Translations under genes and position numbers: made by a program
NCBI RefSeq assembly: GCF_002422095.1
Contig: NZ_DITB01000128.1
Span: 1 to 51,778, forward strand
Reading direction: 5' to 3'
Source of the DNA: Flavobacterium sp. UBA6195
Lineage (GTDB): Bacteria; Bacteroidota; Bacteroidia; Flavobacteriales; Flavobacteriaceae
DNA: 51,778 bases
Shown: one piece after another, positions 40,783 to 48,054 of the stretch
Numbering within the stretch: the first letter of the stretch is position 1
How the letters are laid out: every line of letters begins with the position of its first letter
Notes under the pieces: generated by a model
What the model saw: the letters and a program-made list of their open reading frames with translations, nothing else
What the model was told of the DNA's origin: nothing
Database searches by the model: none

Positions 40783-40825
40783 TGACAAATGTCATGTAAT
40801 ACATTTTTTTTTCGCCTGAAATTTG
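40783..40825 (+). promoter_or_regulatory. CRP/FNR-like dyad and -7-like box upstream of the YceI operon
   Basis: The dyad TGACA-AA-TGTCA (40783-40794, extended by AC/GT outside one mismatch) is centred about 42 bases before the start expected from GAAATTTG (40818-40825, a one-sided mismatch to TAnnTTTG). That is the class II activator position used by CRP/FNR proteins. Confidence 0.4.
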
Positions 40826-40870
40826 TACTATAAAATTAGAACAAATAGTATTCAATAAATTTTAGGTATT

Positions 40871-41458
40871 ATGAGCAAATTAAAAACACAGTTTGGAACA
40901 TTACTAACACTCTTAATAGTAGTTTGTAATTTTAGCACTTTAGTTGCACAAGATTCTAAGGTGGTTTTAGCAGAAAGTAAATTAAAAGTTCTAGGAACTT
41001 CAAATCTTCACGATTGGGAAATCGACGCTAAAGCGATGAGTGGAAAAGCTACAATGGCAATTGAGGCTGGAGATTTAAAATCAATCAAAAACCTTGATTT
41101 TGCAGTAGAAGTAGAGCAATTAAAAAGTGGTAAAAGCGGAATGGATAATAACACTTACAAGGCCTTAAATAGTAAAACTCATAAAACAATTAATTTTAAA
41201 GTAACTAATGTATCAAAAATTACCGAAGCGTCAGCTGGAAGTTTTACTGTAGAAACTCAAGGAGATTTAACCATTTCAGGAGTAACCAAAAAAATCAATC
41301 AAACTTTCGCAGTTAAAATTGTAGGTAAAAAAGCAATAGTTTCTGGAAAAACAAAAATTGACATGACAACTTACAGTGTAAAACCACCAACAGCTTTAAT
41401 GGGAACAATTAAAACGGGTAAAGACGTAACCGTTGATTTTAAAGTAACTTATAACTAA
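40871..41458 (+). CDS. YceI family protein (first copy)
   Basis: Exported protein of 195 aa with a signal peptide (about 1-26) and a YceI lipocalin-like beta-barrel. Recognisable landmarks are SKLKVLGTSNLHDWEIDAK near residue 38, the GDLTISGVTKKINQTF strand pair, and FKVTYN at the end. YceI proteins bind polyisoprenoids such as quinone precursors in the periplasm; the ligand here is unknown. It is followed 25 bases later by a porin-like barrel gene and then by a second YceI gene, so the three probably form one unit. A CRP/FNR-like dyad lies upstream. Confidence 0.88.
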   Translation: MSKLKTQFGTLLTLLIVVCNFSTLVAQDSKVVLAESKLKVLGTSNLHDWEIDAKAMSGKATMAIEAGDLKSIKNLDFAVEVEQLKSGKSGMDNNTYKALNSKTHKTINFKVTNVSKITEASAGSFTVETQGDLTISGVTKKINQTFAVKIVGKKAIVSGKTKIDMTTYSVKPPTALMGTIKTGKDVTVDFKVTYN

Positions 41459-41483
41459 ACAAACATATTTAAATTTGAAAATC

Positions 41484-42773
41484 ATGAAAACATTTATTAA
41501 ATTTTCGTTAGTCGTTGCAGCCTTAGGCTTAAGTACAGGAATACAGGCTCAGAATAGAGATTTGGATAATTACAGACAACCTGATAAAAGGGGAATCAAT
41601 GTTTTTGAAAGTCCAAAAGATACTGTTTCCACTTTTGATGGAATAAAAGTGAGAGTTGGTGGTGCTTCAACATTACAATATCAAGCAATTGATCATGAAA
41701 ATGCTACAGGAGCTCCTGCATTAGTGCCAATTACAAACAATTTCAACTTAGCTACTGCTAACTTAGATTTAGACGTTGCTTTAGCAAAAGGACTTAGAAT
41801 GCACTTAAGAACTTATTTGTCATCTCGTCATCACCCAGAACCTTATGTAAAAGGAGGATATTTCCAAATTGATAATTTAGATTTCATAAAAGAAGGATTA
41901 GCATCTGATTTAATGAAAAATGTAACGATTATGTTTGGACATATGGAGATTAATTATGGTGATGCGCATTTTAGACGTTCAGATAACGCGCAGGCCTTAT
42001 ATAATCCATTCGTTGGGAATTATTTAATGGATTCATTTACAACTGAAGTTGGGGCGGAAGTTTATTACAGAAAAGGTGGTTTTTTAGCAATGTTAGGAGC
42101 TACAAATACTAAATTAAATCAAGATGTAAAAGATGATGTGGTGAATGGAAATCCAAGTCCTTCAATTGTTGCTAAATTAGGTTATGACAAACAAATAAAT
42201 TCTGATTTAAGAGTTAGATTTACAGGATCGTTATATAATACAGCTTGGGCAACTAGAACTTATTTATATGCTGGAGATAGAGCTGGAGCAAGATATTACT
42301 TTGTAATGGCGCCACCTTTAACAAATGGAGCTGCAACAACAGGAGCAAATGCTTTTACAACAGGACGTTATAATCCAAATTTTAATAACAAATTAACGGC
42401 TATTATGTTTAACCCATTTGTTAAATATAAAGGATTAGAATTCTTTGGAATGTTAGAATTAACTAACGGTAAAAATTTAGCTGAAACAGACAGAAGAAGT
42501 GCTACACAATTAGGAGCTGAATTACTATACAGATTTGGTAAATCTGAAAACTTCTACTTCGGTGGTCGTTATAACTCAGTATCTGCTGAAGATGTATCAG
42601 GTGTTGATGTAGATATTACAAGATTCAATATTGGTGGTGGTTGGTTTATGACTAAAAACATCTTAGCAAAAGTTGAATATGTAACTCAAAAATATGATGG
42701 TTTTACAACAGGAAATATTTTAGATGGAGGTAAATTTAATGGATTCGTTGCTGAGGCAGTGATTAGTTTCTAA
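41484..42773 (+). CDS. Outer-membrane beta-barrel (porin-like) protein
   Basis: Predicted outer-membrane protein of 429 aa from the ATG at 41484. The signal peptide ends near residue 22 (STGIQAQ). The mature part consists of alternating amphipathic strands with many aromatic and Gly residues (VRVGGASTLQYQ, LGAELLYRFGKSENFYFGGRY) and ends in VISF with a terminal Phe, as barrels do. I do not recognise a named family. It lies between two YceI genes on the same strand. A passive pore or ligand-export barrel serving the YceI proteins is speculative. A TTG start 9 bases upstream is possible but less likely. Confidence 0.78.
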   Translation: MKTFIKFSLVVAALGLSTGIQAQNRDLDNYRQPDKRGINVFESPKDTVSTFDGIKVRVGGASTLQYQAIDHENATGAPALVPITNNFNLATANLDLDVALAKGLRMHLRTYLSSRHHPEPYVKGGYFQIDNLDFIKEGLASDLMKNVTIMFGHMEINYGDAHFRRSDNAQALYNPFVGNYLMDSFTTEVGAEVYYRKGGFLAMLGATNTKLNQDVKDDVVNGNPSPSIVAKLGYDKQINSDLRVRFTGSLYNTAWATRTYLYAGDRAGARYYFVMAPPLTNGAATTGANAFTTGRYNPNFNNKLTAIMFNPFVKYKGLEFFGMLELTNGKNLAETDRRSATQLGAELLYRFGKSENFYFGGRYNSVSAEDVSGVDVDITRFNIGGGWFMTKNILAKVEYVTQKYDGFTTGNILDGGKFNGFVAEAVISF

Positions 42774-42791
42774 GAAAATAATAGTAAATTT

Positions 42792-42823
42792 AAAAGCGAA
42801 AAGTAAACCAGCTTTTCGCTTTT
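42792..42823 (+). terminator. Strong hairpin between the barrel gene and the second YceI gene
   Basis: Perfect 12-bp stem AAAAGCGAAAAG / CTTTTCGCTTTT with an 8-base loop. T-rich sequence follows, and the next ATG is only 12 bases away. It may be a partial terminator or an mRNA processing or stability element. Confidence 0.6.
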
Positions 42824-42834
42824 ACTTTAAGGTT

Positions 42835-43392
42835 ATGAAAACAATAGGTATTATAACAGTTGTTATTCTTTTGAGTTTTGGTTTTTCTAAAAACGTAACT
42901 AAAGTTAAAATCACGAATAAAAGTGAAGTGACAATTAAAGGGAAATCAAATGTCAATAGCTTTGAATGTAAATATAATCCAGATTTTATTGAGAATGATT
43001 TGCAGGTTTCAATAGCTAGAAACAATAACAAAATAGTGTTAGAAGGTGCAAAACTTTTCATAAGAAGTACAGGTTTTGATTGCGCTCACAAAATGATAAC
43101 TAAAGATTTCAAAGCAATACTTAAAGCAGAGGATTATCCTCATATTGTAATCAATGTTAAAGAAATCAATACTATTAAAGAAAACATAACCGCAAAATTA
43201 AACGTAAAAATCGCTGGTGTTGAAAGAGAATATTTGGTTCCAGTAATTTTCAATTCAAACACAAATAATGTAAAAGGACAATTGAAGTTAAACATCAAGG
43301 ATTTTAAATTGAAATCTCCTAAAAAATTATTAGGCATGGTGGTAGTTAATGACAATGTTGATATCAATTTCAATTTATTCTTACAGTATTAA
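42835..43392 (+). CDS. YceI family protein (second copy, divergent)
   Basis: Exported protein of 185 aa with a signal peptide (about 1-17) and a YceI-like barrel: VTIKGKSNVNSFECKYN, then AKLNVKIAGVEREYLVPV and the ending VDINFNLFLQY. It is only distantly similar to the first copy, and contains two cysteines (in SFECKY and FDCAHK) that the first copy lacks in its mature part. The hairpin upstream may reduce its expression relative to the first two genes. A terminator follows. Confidence 0.78.
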   Translation: MKTIGIITVVILLSFGFSKNVTKVKITNKSEVTIKGKSNVNSFECKYNPDFIENDLQVSIARNNNKIVLEGAKLFIRSTGFDCAHKMITKDFKAILKAEDYPHIVINVKEINTIKENITAKLNVKIAGVEREYLVPVIFNSNTNNVKGQLKLNIKDFKLKSPKKLLGMVVVNDNVDINFNLFLQY

Positions 43393-43416
43393 TAATTTTT
43401 TTTCAATTAGTTTAAG

Positions 43417-43449
43417 AAAGCAATCTTTTTATGAAGGGTTGCTTTTTTT
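43417..43449 (+). terminator. Terminator of the YceI operon
   Basis: Stem AAAGCAATC / GGTTGCTTT with one wobble pair, followed by a run of T. Confidence 0.78.
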
Positions 43450-43524
43450 ATTTAATCATAGATTCTAACTATCAAATTATAAAAACTTTAAACTTTTTAA
43501 GTTTTAAACTCCTAAAGTTCTTAC

Positions 43525-43532
43525 TATCTTTG
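43525..43532 (+). promoter_or_regulatory. -7 promoter box (TATCTTTG) of apbC-nifU
   Basis: TATCTTTG, a perfect TAnnTTTG box. The leader of about 65 bases contains the stem AAATCAGT / ACTGATTT (43540-43547, 43579-43586). Confidence 0.58.
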
Positions 43533-43602
43533 CAATCTAAAATCAGTCTGAATAAAAACGTAAGTTATACTGTTTAAAACTGATTTATTAAAATCTTAAA
43601 AA

Positions 43603-44745
43603 ATGAAATTAGATAGAAAAGAAATTTTAGCTGCATTAGAAACTATTTCCGTTGCAGGTGAAGGTAAAAACATGGTAGAAAGTGGAGCAGTTCAAAATGT
43701 AATTACTTTTGGCGATGAGGTTGTGGTGGATTTACTTTTATCAACACCAGCTTTGCATATTAAAAAACGTGCAGAAGTTGATATCATAAAAGTAATTCAC
43801 GAAAAAGTTTACGAAAAAGCCAAAGTAAAAGTAAACATCAAAGTTGAAGCGCCAGAAAAACCAGAAAATCCAAATTTAATTCGTGGAAAACAAATTCCTG
43901 GGATTTCAAATATTATCGCAGTTGCTTCAGGAAAAGGTGGTGTGGGAAAATCTACGATTACTGCAAATCTTGCGGTAACTTTAGCTAAAATGGGATTCAA
44001 AGTTGGAGTTTTAGATGCTGATATCTACGGACCTTCAATGCCAATTATGTTTGATGTTGAAAACTCAAAACCTATTTCAGTTGAGGTGGATGGAAAATCA
44101 AAAATGCAACCCGTTGCAAGTTACGGAGTTGAGATTTTGTCTATCGGATTTTTCACAAAACCAGACCAAGCGGTGATTTGGAGAGGTCCTATGGCTGCCA
44201 AAGCATTAAACCAAATGATTTTTGATGCCAACTGGGGCGAATTAGATTTCATGCTAATCGATTTACCACCAGGAACAGGTGATATTCATTTGTCAATTAT
44301 GCAATCGTTGCCGATTACTGGAGCGGTTGTAGTAAGTACACCACAAGCTGTGGCTTTGGCCGATGCAAAAAAAGGAGTTTCAATGTTCCTGTCAGAATCG
44401 ATTAATGTTCCTGTTTTAGGAATTATCGAAAATATGGCGTATTTCACTCCAGAAGAACTTCCTGAAAATAAATATTATATCTTTGGGAAAGAAGGAGCTA
44501 AAAACTTAGCAGAAGATTTACAAGTGCCTTTGTTAGGTGAAGTGCCATTAGTACAAAGTATTCGTGAAGCAGGAGATTACGGTCGCCCAGCAGCATTGCA
44601 AACGGCTTCAGTTTTAGAGGGTGTATTCGAAAATATTACAAGAAATGTAGTGCAAGAAACGGTAAATCGTAACGAAACATTACCGCCAACTGAAGCTATC
44701 AAAATAACAACAATGGCAGGTTGTTCTGCTGTTAAAGGAAAATAA
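43603..44745 (+). CDS. apbC: Mrp/NBP35-type iron-sulfur cluster carrier ATPase
   Basis: Cytoplasmic P-loop ATPase of 380 aa that carries and delivers [4Fe-4S] clusters. The N-terminal MIP18/DUF59 domain (about 1-95) is followed by the deviant Walker A GKGGVGKST at 110-118, DADIYGPSMP, IDLPPGTGDIHLS and SVMAYFTPEE-like ENMAYFT segments of the Mrp family. The usual CxxC of the family is not seen in its common form; instead a single Cys lies in the C-terminal MAGCSAVKGK. It is one base pair from nifU, so the two iron-sulfur genes form an operon. Confidence 0.92.
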   Translation: MKLDRKEILAALETISVAGEGKNMVESGAVQNVITFGDEVVVDLLLSTPALHIKKRAEVDIIKVIHEKVYEKAKVKVNIKVEAPEKPENPNLIRGKQIPGISNIIAVASGKGGVGKSTITANLAVTLAKMGFKVGVLDADIYGPSMPIMFDVENSKPISVEVDGKSKMQPVASYGVEILSIGFFTKPDQAVIWRGPMAAKALNQMIFDANWGELDFMLIDLPPGTGDIHLSIMQSLPITGAVVVSTPQAVALADAKKGVSMFLSESINVPVLGIIENMAYFTPEELPENKYYIFGKEGAKNLAEDLQVPLLGEVPLVQSIREAGDYGRPAALQTASVLEGVFENITRNVVQETVNRNETLPPTEAIKITTMAGCSAVKGK

Positions 44746-44746
44746 T

Positions 44747-44986
44747 ATGACTACATTAGAAATAAAAGAGAATGTTGAAAAAGCACTAGACGAAATTCGT
44801 CCGTTTTTGAATTCGGATGGTGGCAACATCTCATTAGTAGAAATTATTGAAGACAAACATGTTAAAGTTCGTTTAGAAGGAGCGTGTACCAATTGTAGTT
44901 TAAGTATCAGCACCATGAAAGCTGGTGTAGAAACCACGATTAAAAAATACGTCCCTCAAATTGAAACGGTAGAAAATATTGCCTAG
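44747..44986 (+). CDS. NifU C-terminal-domain iron-sulfur scaffold
   Basis: Small cytoplasmic scaffold of 79 aa corresponding to the NifU/Nfu C-terminal domain. The cluster-binding CxxC is Cys47-Thr-Asn-Cys50 in GACTNCSLS. The LNSDGGNISLVEI segment (21-33) is typical. It begins one base after the apbC stop codon and would pass clusters to or from ApbC. Function in Fe-S assembly is well supported by the family and by the neighbour. Confidence 0.93.
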   Translation: MTTLEIKENVEKALDEIRPFLNSDGGNISLVEIIEDKHVKVRLEGACTNCSLSISTMKAGVETTIKKYVPQIETVENIA

Positions 44987-45062
44987 TAAAGCAATAGTAT
45001 GACATAAATCATATTTCTACATTGTACTAGTTTGTTACTTTGCTACTTTCAAAATTAAAAAA

Positions 45063-46121
45063 ATGATTCAAACAGATATTCTTATAATCGGTGCTGGTCC
45101 TACGGGACTTTTTGCCGTTTTCGAAGCCGGACTTTTACAACTTAAATGTCATATTATTGATGCTTTGCCACAACCTGGCGGGCAATTAGCAGAATTATAT
45201 CCAAAAAAACCAATCTTCGATATTCCAGGTTATCCTTCAGTTTTAGCAGGTGATTTGGTTACGAATTTAATGGAACAAATCAAACAGTTTCAACCTGGAT
45301 TTACATTAGGTGAAACCGCTGAAACTATTGAAAAATTAGAAGACGGAACTTTTATTGTAACCACTAATGAAGGAACACAACATCATGCAAAAGCAGTAGC
45401 TATTGCAGGTGGATTAGGAACTTTCGAACCAAGAAAGCCTATTTTAAAAGATATCGAATTCTACGAAAAAGAAGACCGTGGAGTGGATTACTTCGTTAAA
45501 GATCCAGAAAAATATCGTGGAAAAAATATCGTAATCGCTGGTGGAGGTGACTCGGCTTTAGATTGGAGCATTTTCTTGTCGAATGTTGCAAATTCAGTGA
45601 CTTTAGTTCACAGAAGAAACGAATTTCGTGGTGCTTTAGATTCGGTTGAAAAAGTACAAGAATTAAAGAACGTTGGAAAAATTAAATTAGTTACACCAGC
45701 TGAAGTTGTTGGGTTTAATGGTAGTGAGAGAATAACAGCAGTTGATATTGAAGTTAATGGAGCCAGAATGAAAGCAGAATGTGATTATTTTATTCCGCTT
45801 TTTGGATTAACGCCAAAATTAGGACCAATTGCCAACTGGGGATTAGAAATCGAAAAGAACGCTATCAAAGTAAATAACGCTTTAGATTATCAAACCAATA
45901 TCGACGGAATTTACGCTATCGGCGACGTTAACATATATCCAGGAAAATTAAAGTTGATTTTATGTGGATTCCACGAAGCCACTTTAATGTGTCAAAGTGT
46001 ATATAATAGAATCAATCCAGGAAAACGTTACGTATTGAAATATACTACTGTTTCTGGAGTAGATGGTTTTGATGGTACCAGAAAAGAAGCTGAAAAAGCA
46101 GTTGTAAAATCGATTGATTAA
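45063..46121 (+). CDS. Ferredoxin--NADP reductase, thioredoxin-reductase-like type
   Basis: FAD flavoprotein of 352 aa passing electrons between NADPH and ferredoxin. The FAD site is IGAGPTGLFAVFEAG (residues 8-22), the NAD(P) site is IAGGGDSALDWSI, and the second FAD motif is YAIGDV. The absence of a CxxC redox pair separates it from thioredoxin reductase and fits the Chlorobium/Bacillus YumC-type FNR. Downstream, after a two-gene accessory insertion, comes an adrenodoxin-type ferredoxin that is its likely partner. Confidence 0.92.
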   Translation: MIQTDILIIGAGPTGLFAVFEAGLLQLKCHIIDALPQPGGQLAELYPKKPIFDIPGYPSVLAGDLVTNLMEQIKQFQPGFTLGETAETIEKLEDGTFIVTTNEGTQHHAKAVAIAGGLGTFEPRKPILKDIEFYEKEDRGVDYFVKDPEKYRGKNIVIAGGGDSALDWSIFLSNVANSVTLVHRRNEFRGALDSVEKVQELKNVGKIKLVTPAEVVGFNGSERITAVDIEVNGARMKAECDYFIPLFGLTPKLGPIANWGLEIEKNAIKVNNALDYQTNIDGIYAIGDVNIYPGKLKLILCGFHEATLMCQSVYNRINPGKRYVLKYTTVSGVDGFDGTRKEAEKAVVKSID

Positions 46122-46138
46122 ATTTTTATATTTGTAAT

Positions 46139-46351
46139 ATGGAAAGTATAAGAATGGACAGGAGCGTTGTAAGTAAATCATCTTTTGAAGAAGCAGATGA
46201 TCATGTGACTTTTTATAAAGACAAAACACCTCTTGAACGTTTAAATTATGCTTGTGATATTATAAATTCTATTTTTGATACAACTCCTGATAAGAAAGTA
46301 GATAGAACCGTATTTTCTTCAAGAAAACATGCCGAACTTATTCAATATTGA
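46139..46351 (+). CDS. Small protein upstream of the nucleotidyltransferase (possible antitoxin-like partner)
   Basis: Charged protein of 70 aa (MESIRMDRSVVSKSSFEEAD at the start; KKVDRTVFSSRKHAELIQY at the end). I have seen similar short proteins directly upstream of nucleotidyltransferase genes in Bacteroidota but know no established function. It overlaps the next gene by 23 bases, which implies coupled translation. A toxin-antitoxin relationship is a guess from size and position. It could also start at Met6. Confidence 0.65.
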   Translation: MESIRMDRSVVSKSSFEEADDHVTFYKDKTPLERLNYACDIINSIFDTTPDKKVDRTVFSSRKHAELIQY

Positions 46352-46784
46352 TTTTTTAGAATTTTTACAACTTTTAGATAAACATGGTGTTGATTATTTA
46401 TTGGTTGGAGGATATGCTGTTATTTTGCATGGCTATGGCAGAAGTACGGGTGATATGGATTTGTGGATTAATCAAACAGTTGAAAATTACAACAAATTAC
46501 AATTGGTTTATAAAGATTTTGGAGCTCCTATTTTTTCAATTGAAGATTTTGAAAGTGATAAATTTGATGTTTGGAGCATTGGAGTAGAACCCAGAAAAAT
46601 TGAAATATTAACGAAAGTAAGTGGTTTAAATTTTAATGAAGCTTTCAAAAATCGTTTATTTCTAAATCTAGAAAACTTTAAAGTTCCTTATATCGATTTT
46701 GAAGATTTGATGAAAAACAAAATGGCAACAGGAAGATTGAAAGATTTACTTGATATTGAACAATTAAAGAAAAAAAACAAATAA
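46329..46784 (+). CDS. Nucleotidyltransferase-fold protein (MNT/AbiEii-like)
   Basis: Protein of 151 aa with the minimal nucleotidyltransferase signature: GGYAVILHGYGRSTGDMDLWI (residues 23-43 region), containing the GG, then the His-Gly and Arg-Ser-Thr and the metal-binding DxD. Relatives include MNT antitoxins, AbiEii toxins and unclassified nucleotidyltransferases. The third acidic residue could be in KIEILTKV. Its partner would be the overlapping 70-aa gene. It ends in TAATG, shared with the ferredoxin start, so an accessory-type module is embedded in the ferredoxin transcript. Confidence 0.78.
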   Translation: MPNLFNIDFLEFLQLLDKHGVDYLLVGGYAVILHGYGRSTGDMDLWINQTVENYNKLQLVYKDFGAPIFSIEDFESDKFDVWSIGVEPRKIEILTKVSGLNFNEAFKNRLFLNLENFKVPYIDFEDLMKNKMATGRLKDLLDIEQLKKKNK

Positions 46785-47116
46785 TGCCACAAGACGTAAC
46801 CATTTTCATAACCGATAGAAACGGAGTTAAACACGAAGTGTTAGCGCCAACCGACATGAACATGAACATCATGGAGTTAATTCGTTCTTATGAATTAGCC
46901 GAAGAGGGAACCGTTGGTGTTTGTGGAGGAATGGCTATGTGCGCCTCTTGTCAGTGTTATATTTTAAATGATGTAGTTTCTTTAGAACGCAATCCAGATG
47001 AGGAAGCCATGCTTTGGGAAGCCTATCACGTAAAGGATAATTCACGATTAGGTTGCCAAATTCCAATCACAGAAGATTTAGAAGGATTGGAAATTGAAAT
47101 AGCACCAGAACAATAA
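46784..47116 (+). CDS. [2Fe-2S] ferredoxin, adrenodoxin type
   Basis: Small electron carrier of 110 aa. The cluster ligands are Cys47, Cys53, Cys56 (CGGMAMCASC, spacing C-x5-C-x2-C) and Cys91 (LGCQI). The extra Cys58 is common in this group. The acidic surface (NPDEEAMLWEAYHV) is where reductase and partner bind. It starts one base inside the nucleotidyltransferase stop. The ferredoxin reductase two genes upstream is the likely electron donor. A hairpin terminator follows immediately. Confidence 0.93.
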   Translation: MPQDVTIFITDRNGVKHEVLAPTDMNMNIMELIRSYELAEEGTVGVCGGMAMCASCQCYILNDVVSLERNPDEEAMLWEAYHVKDNSRLGCQIPITEDLEGLEIEIAPEQ

Positions 47117-47117
47117 A

Positions 47118-47143
47118 AAAAGCGAGAAGAAATTCTCGCTTTT
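47118..47143. terminator. Bidirectional terminator between ferredoxin and DUF3050 genes
   Basis: Perfect 11-bp stem AAAAGCGAGAA / TTCTCGCTTTT with a GAAA loop, flanked by A-rich and T-rich runs on the two sides. It sits between two convergent genes. Confidence 0.85.
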
Positions 47144-47147
47144 CATT

Positions 47148-47930
47148 TTATACTAATTCATGTTTATGTTCCATTTGCTCTTCAATTGCATTCCAAAGTC
47201 CGATTCTTTTTTCTAAAGCTGTAATCGAAACTTTTTGAACTTCATTCCATTTTTGTTCTGAATCACCACAAAGTTCAGTAATCATTTGCATTGCCATTGG
47301 TCCGTGCTCATCGGCGTCTAATTCAATATGTCTTTCGAAATAATAAATGAGTTTTGATAAATCGGTTTCTGGGAAGTTTTGCTGAAAGTTTCTCAAGATT
47401 TCGGTAAACATATTCGGAATTAAATCTTCTCTTCCAAAAGTAAAAGCAGCCGCAATTTCATGTGGTTTTCCTTGTTCAATTACTCTAAATGTAAAATCTA
47501 AAAACGCTTTCACATTCGGATGTAAATCACTTTGTTTTATGGATACAAAAATATTTTTCGTTTCTTCCACATTTTTCAAAAATGCATTAATTTGAGTTGT
47601 CGAAGCACCACATTGTGTCATAGCATCCAAATACATTTCAAAATGACTTTGACGCGTTCCAACAATAGTTAAATCGGTTTCTTCTGCTACAACTATCTCG
47701 TTAATTAAATAACGAATCTCTGGATTTCCTATGGGTAACCAAGGCGTTGTAGTACAAGTTAATTTGTTTTGCAAAGCTTTTAATAACGACATAAAATCCC
47801 AAACCGCATAAATGTGGTTTTCTAAGAAACAATGTAAATCGTCAATCGTTTTTACTTTATTGTATAACGAATGATTTAATAATTGTTCTTTCTGATTTTC
47901 AATCGATTGGTTTATGGTTTGAATATTCAT
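47148..47930 (-). CDS. DUF3050 protein (heme-oxygenase-like fold)
   Basis: All-helical protein of 260 aa. Family landmarks are ENHIYAVWDFMSLLKALQ (residues 32-49), then a PEIRYLINEIVVAEETD segment and a late HIELDADEHGPMAM, which supply the histidines and acids of a heme-oxygenase/TenA-like fold, possibly a di-iron site. The biochemical role is not established. It is a single gene on the minus strand with its own promoter box at 47993-48000. Confidence 0.83.
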   Translation of the reverse strand: MNIQTINQSIENQKEQLLNHSLYNKVKTIDDLHCFLENHIYAVWDFMSLLKALQNKLTCTTTPWLPIGNPEIRYLINEIVVAEETDLTIVGTRQSHFEMYLDAMTQCGASTTQINAFLKNVEETKNIFVSIKQSDLHPNVKAFLDFTFRVIEQGKPHEIAAAFTFGREDLIPNMFTEILRNFQQNFPETDLSKLIYYFERHIELDADEHGPMAMQMITELCGDSEQKWNEVQKVSITALEKRIGLWNAIEEQMEHKHELV

Positions 47931-47992
47931 AGGGCATTTTTTATTTCTATATACGAAATTCTAACTTCTTTTGGTTTTGAATCTGTACACTG

Positions 47993-48000
47993 CAAATGTA
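47993..48000 (-). promoter_or_regulatory. -7 promoter box (TACATTTG) of the DUF3050 gene
   Basis: The minus strand reads TACATTTG, a perfect TAnnTTTG box, directly against the terminator hairpin of the upstream gene. Confidence 0.55.
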
Positions 48001-48030
48001 AAAATGCTTCCCTAAAAAGAGAAGCATTTT
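48001..48030 (-). terminator. Terminator of the acyl-CoA dehydrogenase gene
   Basis: Perfect 10-bp stem AAAATGCTTC / GAAGCATTTT with a 10-base loop. The U run on the minus strand is short because the next promoter box begins there. Confidence 0.75.
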
Positions 48031-48054
48031 GTATCAATTTTATCTATTGTTTAA

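Noticed and set aside
46139..47116. Frameshifted or degraded ferredoxin operon
   Set aside because: Both inserted genes are intact, the overlaps are tidy, and the ferredoxin is complete with all four cluster cysteines.
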